Source: Acidobacteriaceae bacterium
GTDB taxonomy: Bacteria > Acidobacteriota > Terriglobia > Terriglobales > Acidobacteriaceae
DNA length: 64,000 nt
Assembly (NCBI GenBank): GCA_035944135.1
Contig: DASZBM010000002.1
Coordinates: 248,001 to 312,000 of the forward strand
Direction: 5' to 3'
Shown here: piece after piece, positions 52,518 to 60,324 of the stretch
Numbering within the stretch: position 1 is the stretch's first letter
How the letters are laid out: each line of letters opens with the position of its first letter
Made by a program: the position numbers and the translations under genes
Notes under the pieces: generated by a model
Told to the model about the DNA's origin: nothing
The model's database searches: none
The model's input: the letters and a program-made list of their open reading frames with translations, nothing else

Positions 52518-54677
52518 ATGGATAGAAGAGAATTTAGTAAGTTGGCGGGGTTGACGGCGATGGTTGCGTTGACTCGGGGCGGGGAATTAAAGGCGCAGCA
52601 ATTTGCTTCCGAGCACGAAGTGGTTTTAGAGGATGAGCAGTTGCTGGTTGCGTTTGATCAGGGATCAGGCGCTCTTACGCGGATGGAGCGAAAAGCGACG
52701 CAGTGGATGATTGAACGCCGGCCGGCTTTGGCGGCGTCATTTCGTCTGCTGGCGCCGCTGCCGAAGCGCCACGACAATTTTGTGCTTGGGCATAAGCAGC
52801 GTGCAGCGAGTGTGACGAAGATTTCGGCGAATCAGGTGCGGCTGCGGTGGGAGAACCTGGTCAGCGAACATGGTGGCGTGCTGCCGATTACGTTTACAGC
52901 GACGGTAACTCTGAAGGACGGGGCTGTTACTTTTGAGAGCGAGTTGGATAATCGGTCGTCGCTGTCGGTTGATTCGGTTGACTATCCGTATTTTGGCGAT
53001 CTGTGCTCACCCAACGCCGACACGGTGATGCAGGCTGAGCATATGGCGGATGGGGCGATCTGGGCGGGTGAGATCTATCCGCATTTTGCGAATGAGCAAG
53101 GGTACTGGGGTGTGAAGTATCCGCTGAAGAGGATCCGGTCGTGCGAAAGCCAACTATGTTTGCTTCAAACGCCGGACCAGGGTGTGTATGTAGGGATGCA
53201 TGACCCGGAGGTTCGCTACTATCTGGAGTTTACTTTTGAACAGCGTCCGGGACTGACGGATTGGGTGAACGCGGATGTCCCGCAGGAGGATGAGATTTCA
53301 GGGCTGCCGGTGCATCTGCAGTTCCGGTGCTGCCATTTTATTTTTGCTCATCCTAAGTCGACGGTGAATCTGGCTCCGATTGTTATGCGGAGTTATACGG
53401 GAGATTGGCACGCGGGAATTGATGTCTACAAGGAATGGCGGAAGACATGGTTTGTCGCGCCGAAGCTTGCGGATTGGAGCAGGGATGTTCATTCCTGGCT
53501 GCAGATTCAGATCGATGGATCAGAGCAGGACTTCACCATTCCGTATCGCGAGATTGTGAAATACGGCGAGGATTGTGCGCAGAATGGAGTTGCTGCGATT
53601 CAGTTGGTGGGATGGAGTATGGGAGGGCAGGACGGCGGGGATCCGTCGCTTGAGACCGATCCAGGATTAGGGACATGGCAGGAGTTACATGACGCCATTG
53701 CGCAGGTTCAGGCCAAGGGCGTGAAGATGATCCTGTTTGGAAAGCCGACGTTTGCGGTTCTTTCCAGTGATTTATATAAGAAAGAACTTTATAAGTATGC
53801 GGCGACGGATCCGTACGGAGATAACTACGAGCATGATGGATTCGGCTATAACACGACGACATCGCTAGCCAATATTAATTGCCGCCGGCGGGCGATTATG
53901 GATGTTTGTAGTCCGGCTTATCGCGATATTGCTACGCGTGAGTTTCAAAAGATCGTGGCGCTGGGCGCGGATGGCTGGCTGTTTGATGAGGTTCTTGAGC
54001 ACAATGGCGTGCTCTATTCCTTCAGCGAGGACCATGGCTATAAAGGGCCGGGATATTTATTCGGTGGAGACATGCCGTTGGCAAGGCAATTTCGCGCGGC
54101 AGCGGACAAGGTCAGCCCGGATTTCTTGTTTTCCGGCGAAGGGCCTCAGGACTGGATGATGCAGTATTATCCGCTGGGATATTACCGCATCGGCGCGGGG
54201 ACAAGGCACGTTTCGCGTTACATCGATTCGCAGGCTCCGCTGATGACGGCGATCCGGGGTTTCAATGCTCGTGAAGAGCTCAACCTGGTTCTTCTTTATC
54301 GCTACATCATTAGCTATGAGCCGTATAACTTCAAAGGCCGTTTGACGGATTTCCCGTTGACGCTGGCGTACGGCAAGAAGATCGATGCTCTGCGGCGGAA
54401 GTACCGGGAGTGGTTGTGGGATGCGGAGTTCCGCGACACGATGGGCGCAGAGGTGAGTGCGGATGGATCGCACCGGTACTCGGTTTACCGGACGGCTGCC
54501 GGGAAGAGAGCGGTTGTGATCGTGAGCTGGGAGAAGAAGAACACGATTACGGCGACGTTGAATCTGCCGAATGCCGGGAGGCTGGTGATGGCGACGCCTG
54601 AAGAGTTGGATAGTCGGGCGGTGACGGGAGCATTGCAGATTCCGCCACGGTCTGCGGTGGTGGTGATGGAGGAGTAA
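52518..54677 (+). CDS. Putative Tat-exported glycoside hydrolase (DUF6259-like)
   Basis: The 719-residue protein starts with a Tat signal (DRREFSKLAGL) and is a close paralogue of the 743-residue protein at 11563-13794. Shared blocks include ALRRKYR, LWDAEFRDT, GWLFDEV and GDWHAGIDVYKEWR. It has the same beta-sandwich, barrel and C-terminal beta domain order. The catalytic residues are not established; acidic strand ends in the barrel are candidates. It is co-transcribed with the upstream divergent relative, and both are probably controlled by the ACCGGT operator at 50263. Confidence 0.75.
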   Translation: MDRREFSKLAGLTAMVALTRGGELKAQQFASEHEVVLEDEQLLVAFDQGSGALTRMERKATQWMIERRPALAASFRLLAPLPKRHDNFVLGHKQRAASVTKISANQVRLRWENLVSEHGGVLPITFTATVTLKDGAVTFESELDNRSSLSVDSVDYPYFGDLCSPNADTVMQAEHMADGAIWAGEIYPHFANEQGYWGVKYPLKRIRSCESQLCLLQTPDQGVYVGMHDPEVRYYLEFTFEQRPGLTDWVNADVPQEDEISGLPVHLQFRCCHFIFAHPKSTVNLAPIVMRSYTGDWHAGIDVYKEWRKTWFVAPKLADWSRDVHSWLQIQIDGSEQDFTIPYREIVKYGEDCAQNGVAAIQLVGWSMGGQDGGDPSLETDPGLGTWQELHDAIAQVQAKGVKMILFGKPTFAVLSSDLYKKELYKYAATDPYGDNYEHDGFGYNTTTSLANINCRRRAIMDVCSPAYRDIATREFQKIVALGADGWLFDEVLEHNGVLYSFSEDHGYKGPGYLFGGDMPLARQFRAAADKVSPDFLFSGEGPQDWMMQYYPLGYYRIGAGTRHVSRYIDSQAPLMTAIRGFNAREELNLVLLYRYIISYEPYNFKGRLTDFPLTLAYGKKIDALRRKYREWLWDAEFRDTMGAEVSADGSHRYSVYRTAAGKRAVVIVSWEKKNTITATLNLPNAGRLVMATPEELDSRAVTGALQIPPRSAVVVMEE

Positions 54678-54704
54678 AGCTTCGGTGATTGAGAGATCTG
54701 TGAA

Positions 54705-54741
54705 CCCCACCCATGCGCGATGAGACTGCGCATGAATGGGG
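54705..54741. terminator. Bidirectional hairpin
   Basis: CCCCA (54705-54709) pairs with 54737-54741 and CATGCGC (54712-54718) pairs with 54728-54734, with a 2-base internal mismatch and 9-base loop. It lies between the convergent ends of the putative glycosidase and hldE. Confidence 0.55.
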
Positions 54742-54773
54742 CACCCAGGGTGGTGGTGGTTCGGGGCGGCCGG

Positions 54774-56261
54774 TTAGTTGGCGGTCTCGGTGAGTTTGCG
54801 GATGATGTTGGTGGTGGAGAAGCCTTCGACGGTGGGGACGATGGCGACGCGGCCGCCGGCGGCAAGGACGTCTTCGTGGCCGACGACTGTTTCGATGGTG
54901 TAGTCGCCGCCTTTGACGAGGACGTCAGGCTTGATCTCGCGGATGAGTTCGAGCGGCGTGTCTTCGGCGAAGAGGACGACCGCATCGACGGCGGCGAGTG
55001 CGGCCATGACGCGGGCGCGCTCGTTCTCGGCGACGATGGGGCGCGTGGGGCCTTTGAGGCGCGAGACGGAAGCGTCAGAGTTGAGGCCGAGGATGAGCTT
55101 CGTGCCGAACTTGCGGCAGTCTTCGAGGAGAGTGATGTGGCCGACGTGGAGGAGGTCGAAGCAGCCGTTGGTGAAGACGATGGTCTCGCCTGCGGCGCGC
55201 CAGTCCGCGATGCGCGCGGCGAGGTGCTGGCGATCGAGGATTTTTTCGGCTCCGCTGAGCGGGGTGGAAGGCGTGAGGAGCGCGACGAGCTCATGGTGCG
55301 CGATGGGCGCGGTGCCGACTTTGCCGACGACGATGCCGGCGGCGAGGTTGGCGAGGTCGGTGGCGGTTTCGACCTTGAGGCCTGCGGCCATTGAGGCCGC
55401 GAGCGTGGCGATGACGGTGTCGCCGGCGCCGGAGACGTCGAAGACCTCGCGCGCACGGGCGGGAGAGTGGAAGCTGCCGGAGGCGGAGAGAACGCGGATG
55501 CCGCGCTCGCTCATGGTGGCGGTGAGATAGTCGAAGCCGTGCTCGGCACGTTGCTGCTCGGCAGCGGCGAGGAGTTGGTCGAGGTGTTGTGAGGCGACGC
55601 CGGTGGCGAGCGAGAGCTCGCTGAGGTTGGGGCAGACCATGGTGGCGCCGGAGTATTTGGAGAGATCGGGCGTCTTGGGGTCGGCGAGGATGGGGATGCC
55701 TGCGCGGCGGGTGGCGCGGATGGCGGTGGCGCAGAGCTCATTGGTGAGCGCGCCTTTTGCGTAGTCGGAGAGGATGACGGCGTGAACCTTTTCGATGAGA
55801 CCGAGGACGCGATCGGTGAGGAAGGAGAGGTCTTCGGCGGACGGAGCTTCGCGGGACTCAATGTCGAGGCGGAGGAGCTGTTGGGTGCGGCCGACGATGC
55901 GGGTCTTGGAGATGGTGGGAAGTGATGAGGTGACGACGCCGGCGGTGTCGATCTGTGCGGCTTCGAGAAGAGTGGCAAGCTCGCGCTGCTCGGCGTCTGC
56001 GCCCCAGAGGCCGGCGAGGAACGGCTGGCAGCCGAGGCCGGCGAGGTTCATGGCGACGTTGGCCGCGCCGCCGGGACGCTGGTAGCGATGCGCGTGGCGG
56101 AGCACGGGCACGGGAGCTTCGGGGGAGATGCGGTCGACCTCGCCGAGGATGTAGCGGTCGAGCATGAGGTCGCCGACGACGAGGACGCGGATGTCGCGGA
56201 AGCCGCCTTCGAGGAGGCCGAGGACTGTGTGGAGTTCAGGAAGCATGGTCACTTGGAACAT
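54774..56261 (-). CDS. hldE: Bifunctional heptose-7-phosphate kinase / heptose-1-phosphate adenylyltransferase
   Basis: The protein has 495 residues from ATG 56261, or 490 from ATG 56246; both are acceptable. An N-terminal PfkB-like kinase (about 20-330) has GGAANVAMNLAGLG and DVSGAGDTVIA. A C-terminal nucleotidyltransferase (about 350-495) has FTNGCFDLLHVGH and ENERARVMAAL. It makes ADP-heptose for the lipopolysaccharide core. The open frame continues to 56693 but that part is arginine- and proline-rich antisense of the GT9 gene. It lies 44 bases after the GT9 gene on the same strand. Confidence 0.93.
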   Translation of the reverse strand: MFQVTMLPELHTVLGLLEGGFRDIRVLVVGDLMLDRYILGEVDRISPEAPVPVLRHAHRYQRPGGAANVAMNLAGLGCQPFLAGLWGADAEQRELATLLEAAQIDTAGVVTSSLPTISKTRIVGRTQQLLRLDIESREAPSAEDLSFLTDRVLGLIEKVHAVILSDYAKGALTNELCATAIRATRRAGIPILADPKTPDLSKYSGATMVCPNLSELSLATGVASQHLDQLLAAAEQQRAEHGFDYLTATMSERGIRVLSASGSFHSPARAREVFDVSGAGDTVIATLAASMAAGLKVETATDLANLAAGIVVGKVGTAPIAHHELVALLTPSTPLSGAEKILDRQHLAARIADWRAAGETIVFTNGCFDLLHVGHITLLEDCRKFGTKLILGLNSDASVSRLKGPTRPIVAENERARVMAALAAVDAVVLFAEDTPLELIREIKPDVLVKGGDYTIETVVGHEDVLAAGGRVAIVPTVEGFSTTNIIRKLTETAN

Positions 56262-56305
56262 CTTCGCAGATGTGAGGGAGTGAATGAGGCGCGAGAGACC
56301 CCAGG

Positions 56306-57439
56306 CTAAAGCCTCGGGGGACCTGGAAGCGATGCGTCGCTGCCTGATGTGCCTTGGATCCTCATCGCGGAGTGGATAGCGGCGAGGACTTCTTCGACGG
56401 TGATGGAGAGGATGCATTTCTTTTGTTGCTCGATGCAGGTTTCGAGGCCGCAGCCGGCGCACTCGACGCGGTGATAGAGGATGCGGTGGGCGGGGCCGTA
56501 GGGGAACCACTGGCGCGGGATGTTGCGTGCGGCGAAGATGGCGACGCAGGGTGTGCCGACGGCGGCGGCGAGGTGCATGGGGCCGGAGTCGTGGCCGATG
56601 AAGAGGCGCGCGCGGGCGAAGGCGGCGGCGGATTCGCGGGGCGTGAGGCGGCCGCAGAGGTTGATGACCGGGCCTCCGCCGGAGACCTGCCATTGCGAGG
56701 CCGCGAAGTCGGAGGCGTCGGATTCTTCGGGCGAGCCGGCGAGCAGGAGGGCGCGGTTGGGGAAGGCGCGGGCGAGGCGTGTGAGGAGGCCGCGCCAGTT
56801 GTCGCGGCCCCAGTCCTTGGACTGGACTTTGGTGCCGACGCTGACGGCGAGGATCTCGTGCTGGAGCGCTGTATGGCCGATGGCGCGGGCGGCCGTGGCG
56901 TGCTCGTTAGGCGTCAGGTGGAGGTCCCAGGAGGCGGGGTCGTCGAGGCGAGCGTCGCCGAGTTCGCGGAGATTGCGGGCGAGGCGGGAGGCTTCGGGCT
57001 CGAGATCGGCGTCGGGGGAAGCTGGAGTTTCGCCGCCGAAGAGGTTGAGCTGCGCAGCGGTGGTGAGCGGGACGCCGATCTGGCGAGTGATTCCGCAGAG
57101 GCGGAAGAATTTTGAGTCGCGGCGGGCGGACTCGAGACCGCGGGCGCCGGTGAGGTAGACGAGGACTTCGGGGCGGAAGCGGCGGATGTCGAGCGCGAGG
57201 CGCAGGAGCTCGCGGATGGAGCGCGTGCCGGTGGTGTAGCGCATGTAGCCGTGGATGAGGCCGGTATGGTCGAGCACGGCGGCGGCGGGCGGGGCCTTGG
57301 CGGCGACGGGGAGGTTGGTGAGGAGGCGGCGTTCGGCCTGCGGGAAGGCGCGGGCGATGAGATGGAAGGAGGGAAGAGCGATGAGGGTGTCGCCGAGGCT
57401 GCCGAGGCGGTAGACGAGGACGCGGTTCACGGGCGGCAT
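56306..57439 (-). CDS. GT9 heptosyltransferase-like glycosyltransferase
   Basis: The 377-residue protein has the GT9 N-terminal motif VLVYRLGSLGDTLIALPS and the C-terminal donor-site motif FIGHDSGPMHLAAAVGTPCVAIF. These are typical of ADP-heptose:LPS heptosyltransferases of the WaaC/WaaF/WaaQ type. It is upstream of hldE, which makes the likely donor. A cysteine-rich stretch (CAGCGLETCIEQQKKC) near the C-terminus may bind metal. A TACACT -10-like box is 8 bases ahead of the ATG. The acceptor is not known. Confidence 0.88.
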   Translation of the reverse strand: MPPVNRVLVYRLGSLGDTLIALPSFHLIARAFPQAERRLLTNLPVAAKAPPAAAVLDHTGLIHGYMRYTTGTRSIRELLRLALDIRRFRPEVLVYLTGARGLESARRDSKFFRLCGITRQIGVPLTTAAQLNLFGGETPASPDADLEPEASRLARNLRELGDARLDDPASWDLHLTPNEHATAARAIGHTALQHEILAVSVGTKVQSKDWGRDNWRGLLTRLARAFPNRALLLAGSPEESDASDFAASQWQVSGGGPVINLCGRLTPRESAAAFARARLFIGHDSGPMHLAAAVGTPCVAIFAARNIPRQWFPYGPAHRILYHRVECAGCGLETCIEQQKKCILSITVEEVLAAIHSAMRIQGTSGSDASLPGPPRL

Positions 57440-57450
57440 TGCTGTTAAGT

Positions 57451-57484
57451 GTAGAGGGTAGAGGATGGACGGTAGAGGGTAGAG
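57451..57484. repeat. Short direct repeat
   Basis: GTAGAGGGTAGAG occurs at 57451-57463 and again at 57472-57484, within a purine-rich stretch in the divergent promoter gap between the GT9 and DUF4254 genes. Confidence 0.7.
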
Positions 57485-57512
57485 CGTCGATCTTCGTTAT
57501 GCTTAGGGCTTG

Positions 57513-58103
57513 ATGATGGACGCGGCACATATCGTGAAGCTTCAGTCGGGTGCGACGCGCCGCTGGCATGAGCCGGCGGAGATGCCGGCTGCAGCGAGTG
57601 AGCTGGATGCGCTTGTAGTGGATCAACACCGGGCGAACTTCGACCTGTGGCATGAAGAGGACCAGGCTCGGGACCCGAAGGCGACCCCGGAGAAGATTGT
57701 GGAGATCAAGCGGGCGATCGACCGCCTGAACCAGCGGCGGAATGATCTGATGGAACGGATTGACCAGGCGCTGCTGGCGGCGGCGGGTGAGCAACGCGCG
57801 GAGGCCCCGCTGCACTCTGAGACGCCGGGAATGATGATTGACCGGCTGTCAATCCTCGACCTGAAGCGGTTTCATACTGAGGAAGAGATTGCGCGTGCGA
57901 ATGGCGATGAGCGGCATGCGCAGCGCAATCGGGAACGGCTGGCGGTGATTAAAGAGCAGCGCGATGATCTGCGGGATGCGCTGGACGCGCTGTGGGCCGA
58001 TGTGTCGGCTGGACGACGCAGGTTCAAGCTTTACCGGCAGATGAAGATGTATAACGATCCGGCACTGAATCCGGTGCTGTACAGGGCGCGAGGATCGACG
58101 TGA
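57513..58103 (+). CDS. DUF4254 family protein
   Basis: The protein (196 residues) matches the DUF4254 family, with the conserved core GMMIDRLSILDLKRFHTEEE and a helical, charged composition. Members often sit beside LPS glycosyltransferases, as here (divergent from the GT9 gene by 73 bases), but their role is unknown. Two ATG codons are adjacent (57513 and 57516). A TATGCT -10-like box 9 bases before the first suggests a leaderless transcript. Confidence 0.82.
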   Translation: MMDAAHIVKLQSGATRRWHEPAEMPAAASELDALVVDQHRANFDLWHEEDQARDPKATPEKIVEIKRAIDRLNQRRNDLMERIDQALLAAAGEQRAEAPLHSETPGMMIDRLSILDLKRFHTEEEIARANGDERHAQRNRERLAVIKEQRDDLRDALDALWADVSAGRRRFKLYRQMKMYNDPALNPVLYRARGST

Positions 58104-58225
58104 AGAGAAGAGGTATGCAAGGGTCCGATTTGACCGCGATAGGTGTGGAACCGTATAACCAGCAAGCAAGTTCCCAAATTGAAACGTAGGCTCCCCCCAA
58201 GCCCCCGACGTAACCAGAGAGCGCT

Positions 58226-58831
58226 ATGGCCACGAAGTCGGCACCCCCCGTTGCCCCGTCCAACAGTTCCCACCAACCCAAGAACGACGCGAAGTCGAGC
58301 AACCTGCGACGCATGCCCCGCACGCTAGCGGGCACGTCGCAGCCCGACGACGCTGCGCGCAAGCAGACGCTCGCGATGTATGAGAGCGCGCTGAAGCTGA
58401 TGCAGAGCGGAAAGTATGACAAGGCGCACCAGGCCTTCACGCAGATGCTGGAGACGGCACCGCAGGACCTGGCCGACCGCATCCGCGTGTACATCGCTGC
58501 GTGTGTGTCGCAGATCGAGAAGGGCTCGACGAAGTTCGAGTCCAACGAGGAGCGCTACGATTACGCGATCTCGCTGCTGAACCAAGGGCAGTATGACGAC
58601 GCGCGGCAGCACTTCGAGCAGATTCTGAAGCAGAATGACGCGGCGGACTATGCGTTCTACGGGCTGGCGCTGTTGGCCAGCATGACCGGCGATACGCAGG
58701 AGTGCATCGACAAGCTGCGTGAGGCGATCCGGCTGAACGGGCAGAACCGACTGCAGGCGCGCGCGGACTCGGACTTTGAGCCGGTCGCCGAAGACCCGCG
58801 GTTTACGGAGCTGCTGTACCCGGAGGCGTGA
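58226..58831 (+). CDS. TPR-repeat protein
   Basis: The 201-residue protein has a disordered, Ser/Pro-rich start (to about residue 45), then tetratricopeptide-like helix pairs (ALKLMQSGKYDKAHQAFTQM, LLNQGQYDDARQHFEQIL and YAFYGLALLASMTGD). It has no signal peptide, so it is probably a cytoplasmic adaptor. It is a single gene followed by a strong terminator. No specific partner can be named. Confidence 0.8.
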   Translation: MATKSAPPVAPSNSSHQPKNDAKSSNLRRMPRTLAGTSQPDDAARKQTLAMYESALKLMQSGKYDKAHQAFTQMLETAPQDLADRIRVYIAACVSQIEKGSTKFESNEERYDYAISLLNQGQYDDARQHFEQILKQNDAADYAFYGLALLASMTGDTQECIDKLREAIRLNGQNRLQARADSDFEPVAEDPRFTELLYPEA

Positions 58832-58832
58832 A

Positions 58833-58936
58833 GAATAGTGAATAGTGAATAGTGAATAACGCAAAAAGCAAAGGCCGTCTGCTCTCGGGCGGCCTTTGTT
58901 TTTGGTGTTGTCTTAATTCACTGCTCACTATTCACT
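58833..58936. repeat. GAATAGT heptamer array with inverted copy
   Basis: GAATAGT is repeated three times in a row at 58833-58853, with a partial fourth copy. A 12-base inverted copy (TCACTATTCACT, 58925-58936) lies on the other side of the terminator at 58870-58903, so the whole can fold into a long stem that encloses it. Confidence 0.75.
58870..58903 (+). terminator. Rho-independent terminator after the TPR gene
   Basis: AAAGGCCGTC (58870-58879) pairs with GGCGGCCTTT (58888-58897) across an 8-base loop, with one G-T pair, followed by GTTTTT. It is the clearest intrinsic terminator in the window. Confidence 0.85.
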
Positions 58937-58984
58937 TCTGCTGTGGAAGCTGCCGCCGCCTCACCGTCTACACTTAACGGACGC

Positions 58985-60049
58985 ATGTCCGATCCAGTTC
59001 TTCCTCAGCTACGCGTTGTGGCGATCGGTGGCGGCACGGGCCTCTCTACGTTGCTGTTGGGACTGAAGCGGTACGTTGCCACCCCGGGATCGCCAACCGG
59101 TTTTGACAGGCGCGGTGGTTCGCGTCGGCGCGCCAGTGTGGCGCCCTGTCCGGATGCGCCTTGCCTCATCCGGGACCTGGCAGCGGTGGTGACGGTGACG
59201 GACGACGGCGGATCGTCGGGCCGACTGCGGGAGGAGCTGCAGATGCTCCCGCCGGGCGACATTCGCAACTGCATGGTGGCGCTGAGCGAGGACGAGCACC
59301 TGCTGTCGCGGCTGTTTCAATATCGCTTCGAGCATGGCGATCTCGAGGGGCACAGCTTCGGCAATCTGTTTCTGGCGGCGCTGAATGGGATCTCGGGGGA
59401 TTTCGCGCAGGCCGTGCAGACCTCATCGCAGATTCTGGCGACGCGCGGACATATCTATCCGGCGACCACGGCCAATGCGACGTTGACGGCGCAGATGGAC
59501 GACGGGTCAGTGGTCCGCGGCGAGACGAACATCACTGCCTCAAAACGCTCCATTGTGGAACTGATGCTGGACCCGGCGTCCGTGGACCCGATGGCGGAGA
59601 CGCTCGAGGCGATCGCGCACGCGAACCTGATCACGCTTGGGCCGGGGTCGCTGTATACGTCGCTGATTACGAACCTGCTGGTGAAGGGAATTCCGGAGGC
59701 GATTGCGGCGTCGAAGGCGACGCGCGTGTATGTCTGCAACCTGATGACGCAGGCGAACGAGTCGCTGGGGCTGACGGCGTCGCAGCACATTGAGAAGATC
59801 GTGAACCACTGCGGCGGACAACGGATCTTCGATTACGCGCTGATCAACACGGCGCCGATCCGGCCGGAGACGCTGGCGAAGTACGCTCGTGAAGGACAGG
59901 CGCCGATTGAGGCCGATCTGGACCGGGTGCGGGCGCTTGGGGTGGAGCCGGTGGCGGGCAGCTTCGTCCATGAGGGCGATGTGCTGCGGCACGACTATGA
60001 GGCGGTAGCCCGAATGTTGCTGGAGCTGGCGCTGCCAAAGAGGGCATAG
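58985..60049 (+). CDS. YvcK/CofD-like gluconeogenesis factor with insertion
   Basis: From ATG 58985 the protein has 354 residues. It shows the YvcK signature: GGGTGLSTLLLGLKRY, DDGGSSGRLREE, PPGDIRNCMVAL and SLYTSLITNLLV. YvcK proteins bind UDP-sugars and help balance carbon metabolism and peptidoglycan synthesis. Residues about 32-64 (rich in Arg, Gly and Pro, with two cysteines) are inserted between the first two conserved blocks, which are normally nearly adjacent. An earlier start at 58943 is open but a TACACT -10-like box at 58969-58974 argues for 58985. Confidence 0.88.
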   Translation: MSDPVLPQLRVVAIGGGTGLSTLLLGLKRYVATPGSPTGFDRRGGSRRRASVAPCPDAPCLIRDLAAVVTVTDDGGSSGRLREELQMLPPGDIRNCMVALSEDEHLLSRLFQYRFEHGDLEGHSFGNLFLAALNGISGDFAQAVQTSSQILATRGHIYPATTANATLTAQMDDGSVVRGETNITASKRSIVELMLDPASVDPMAETLEAIAHANLITLGPGSLYTSLITNLLVKGIPEAIAASKATRVYVCNLMTQANESLGLTASQHIEKIVNHCGGQRIFDYALINTAPIRPETLAKYAREGQAPIEADLDRVRALGVEPVAGSFVHEGDVLRHDYEAVARMLLELALPKRA

Positions 60050-60324
60050 CACTAAAGAAGTACATGGGTGGGGTGCCGTCGAGGCGGCCGGTACGTTACG
60101 AAAGTGACCATGCGGCGGCCCGAAGCAGGCGTTGTGTGTGGAGCAGGATGAGGGCCATTTTGCGGCCCGAAACTGACGATACGGTTTCGTCTTTGTGTTA
60201 CTTAGGGTGCATTGACTGCCAAAAAGGGGGAACGTAGCCTCACGTTACCTGACAAGCACCATTGTGGGTCGTTTGCGGGAACTCCGGCTGGGGTGACGGA
60301 TTTCACCCGGAATTTGAGGCATGG
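60050..60324. other. Intergenic region before the bcs genes
   Basis: No gene is supported. GCGGCCCGAA occurs twice (60115-60124 and 60162-60171). GGGCC (60152-60156) can pair with GGCCC (60164-60168). A small hairpin GGGTGA/TCACCC at 60291-60308 lies just before the bcsQ-like ribosome site and could affect its translation. A clear promoter was not found. Confidence 0.5.

Noticed and set aside
54485-55456. 323-codon Ser/Pro-rich open frame on the minus strand
   Set aside because: It is an out-of-frame shadow of hldE and of the end of the glycosidase gene; the composition is low-complexity.
56354-57115. 253-codon Gly/Ala/Glu-rich open frame on the plus strand
   Set aside because: It is antisense to the GT9 gene; the composition reflects mirrored codons.
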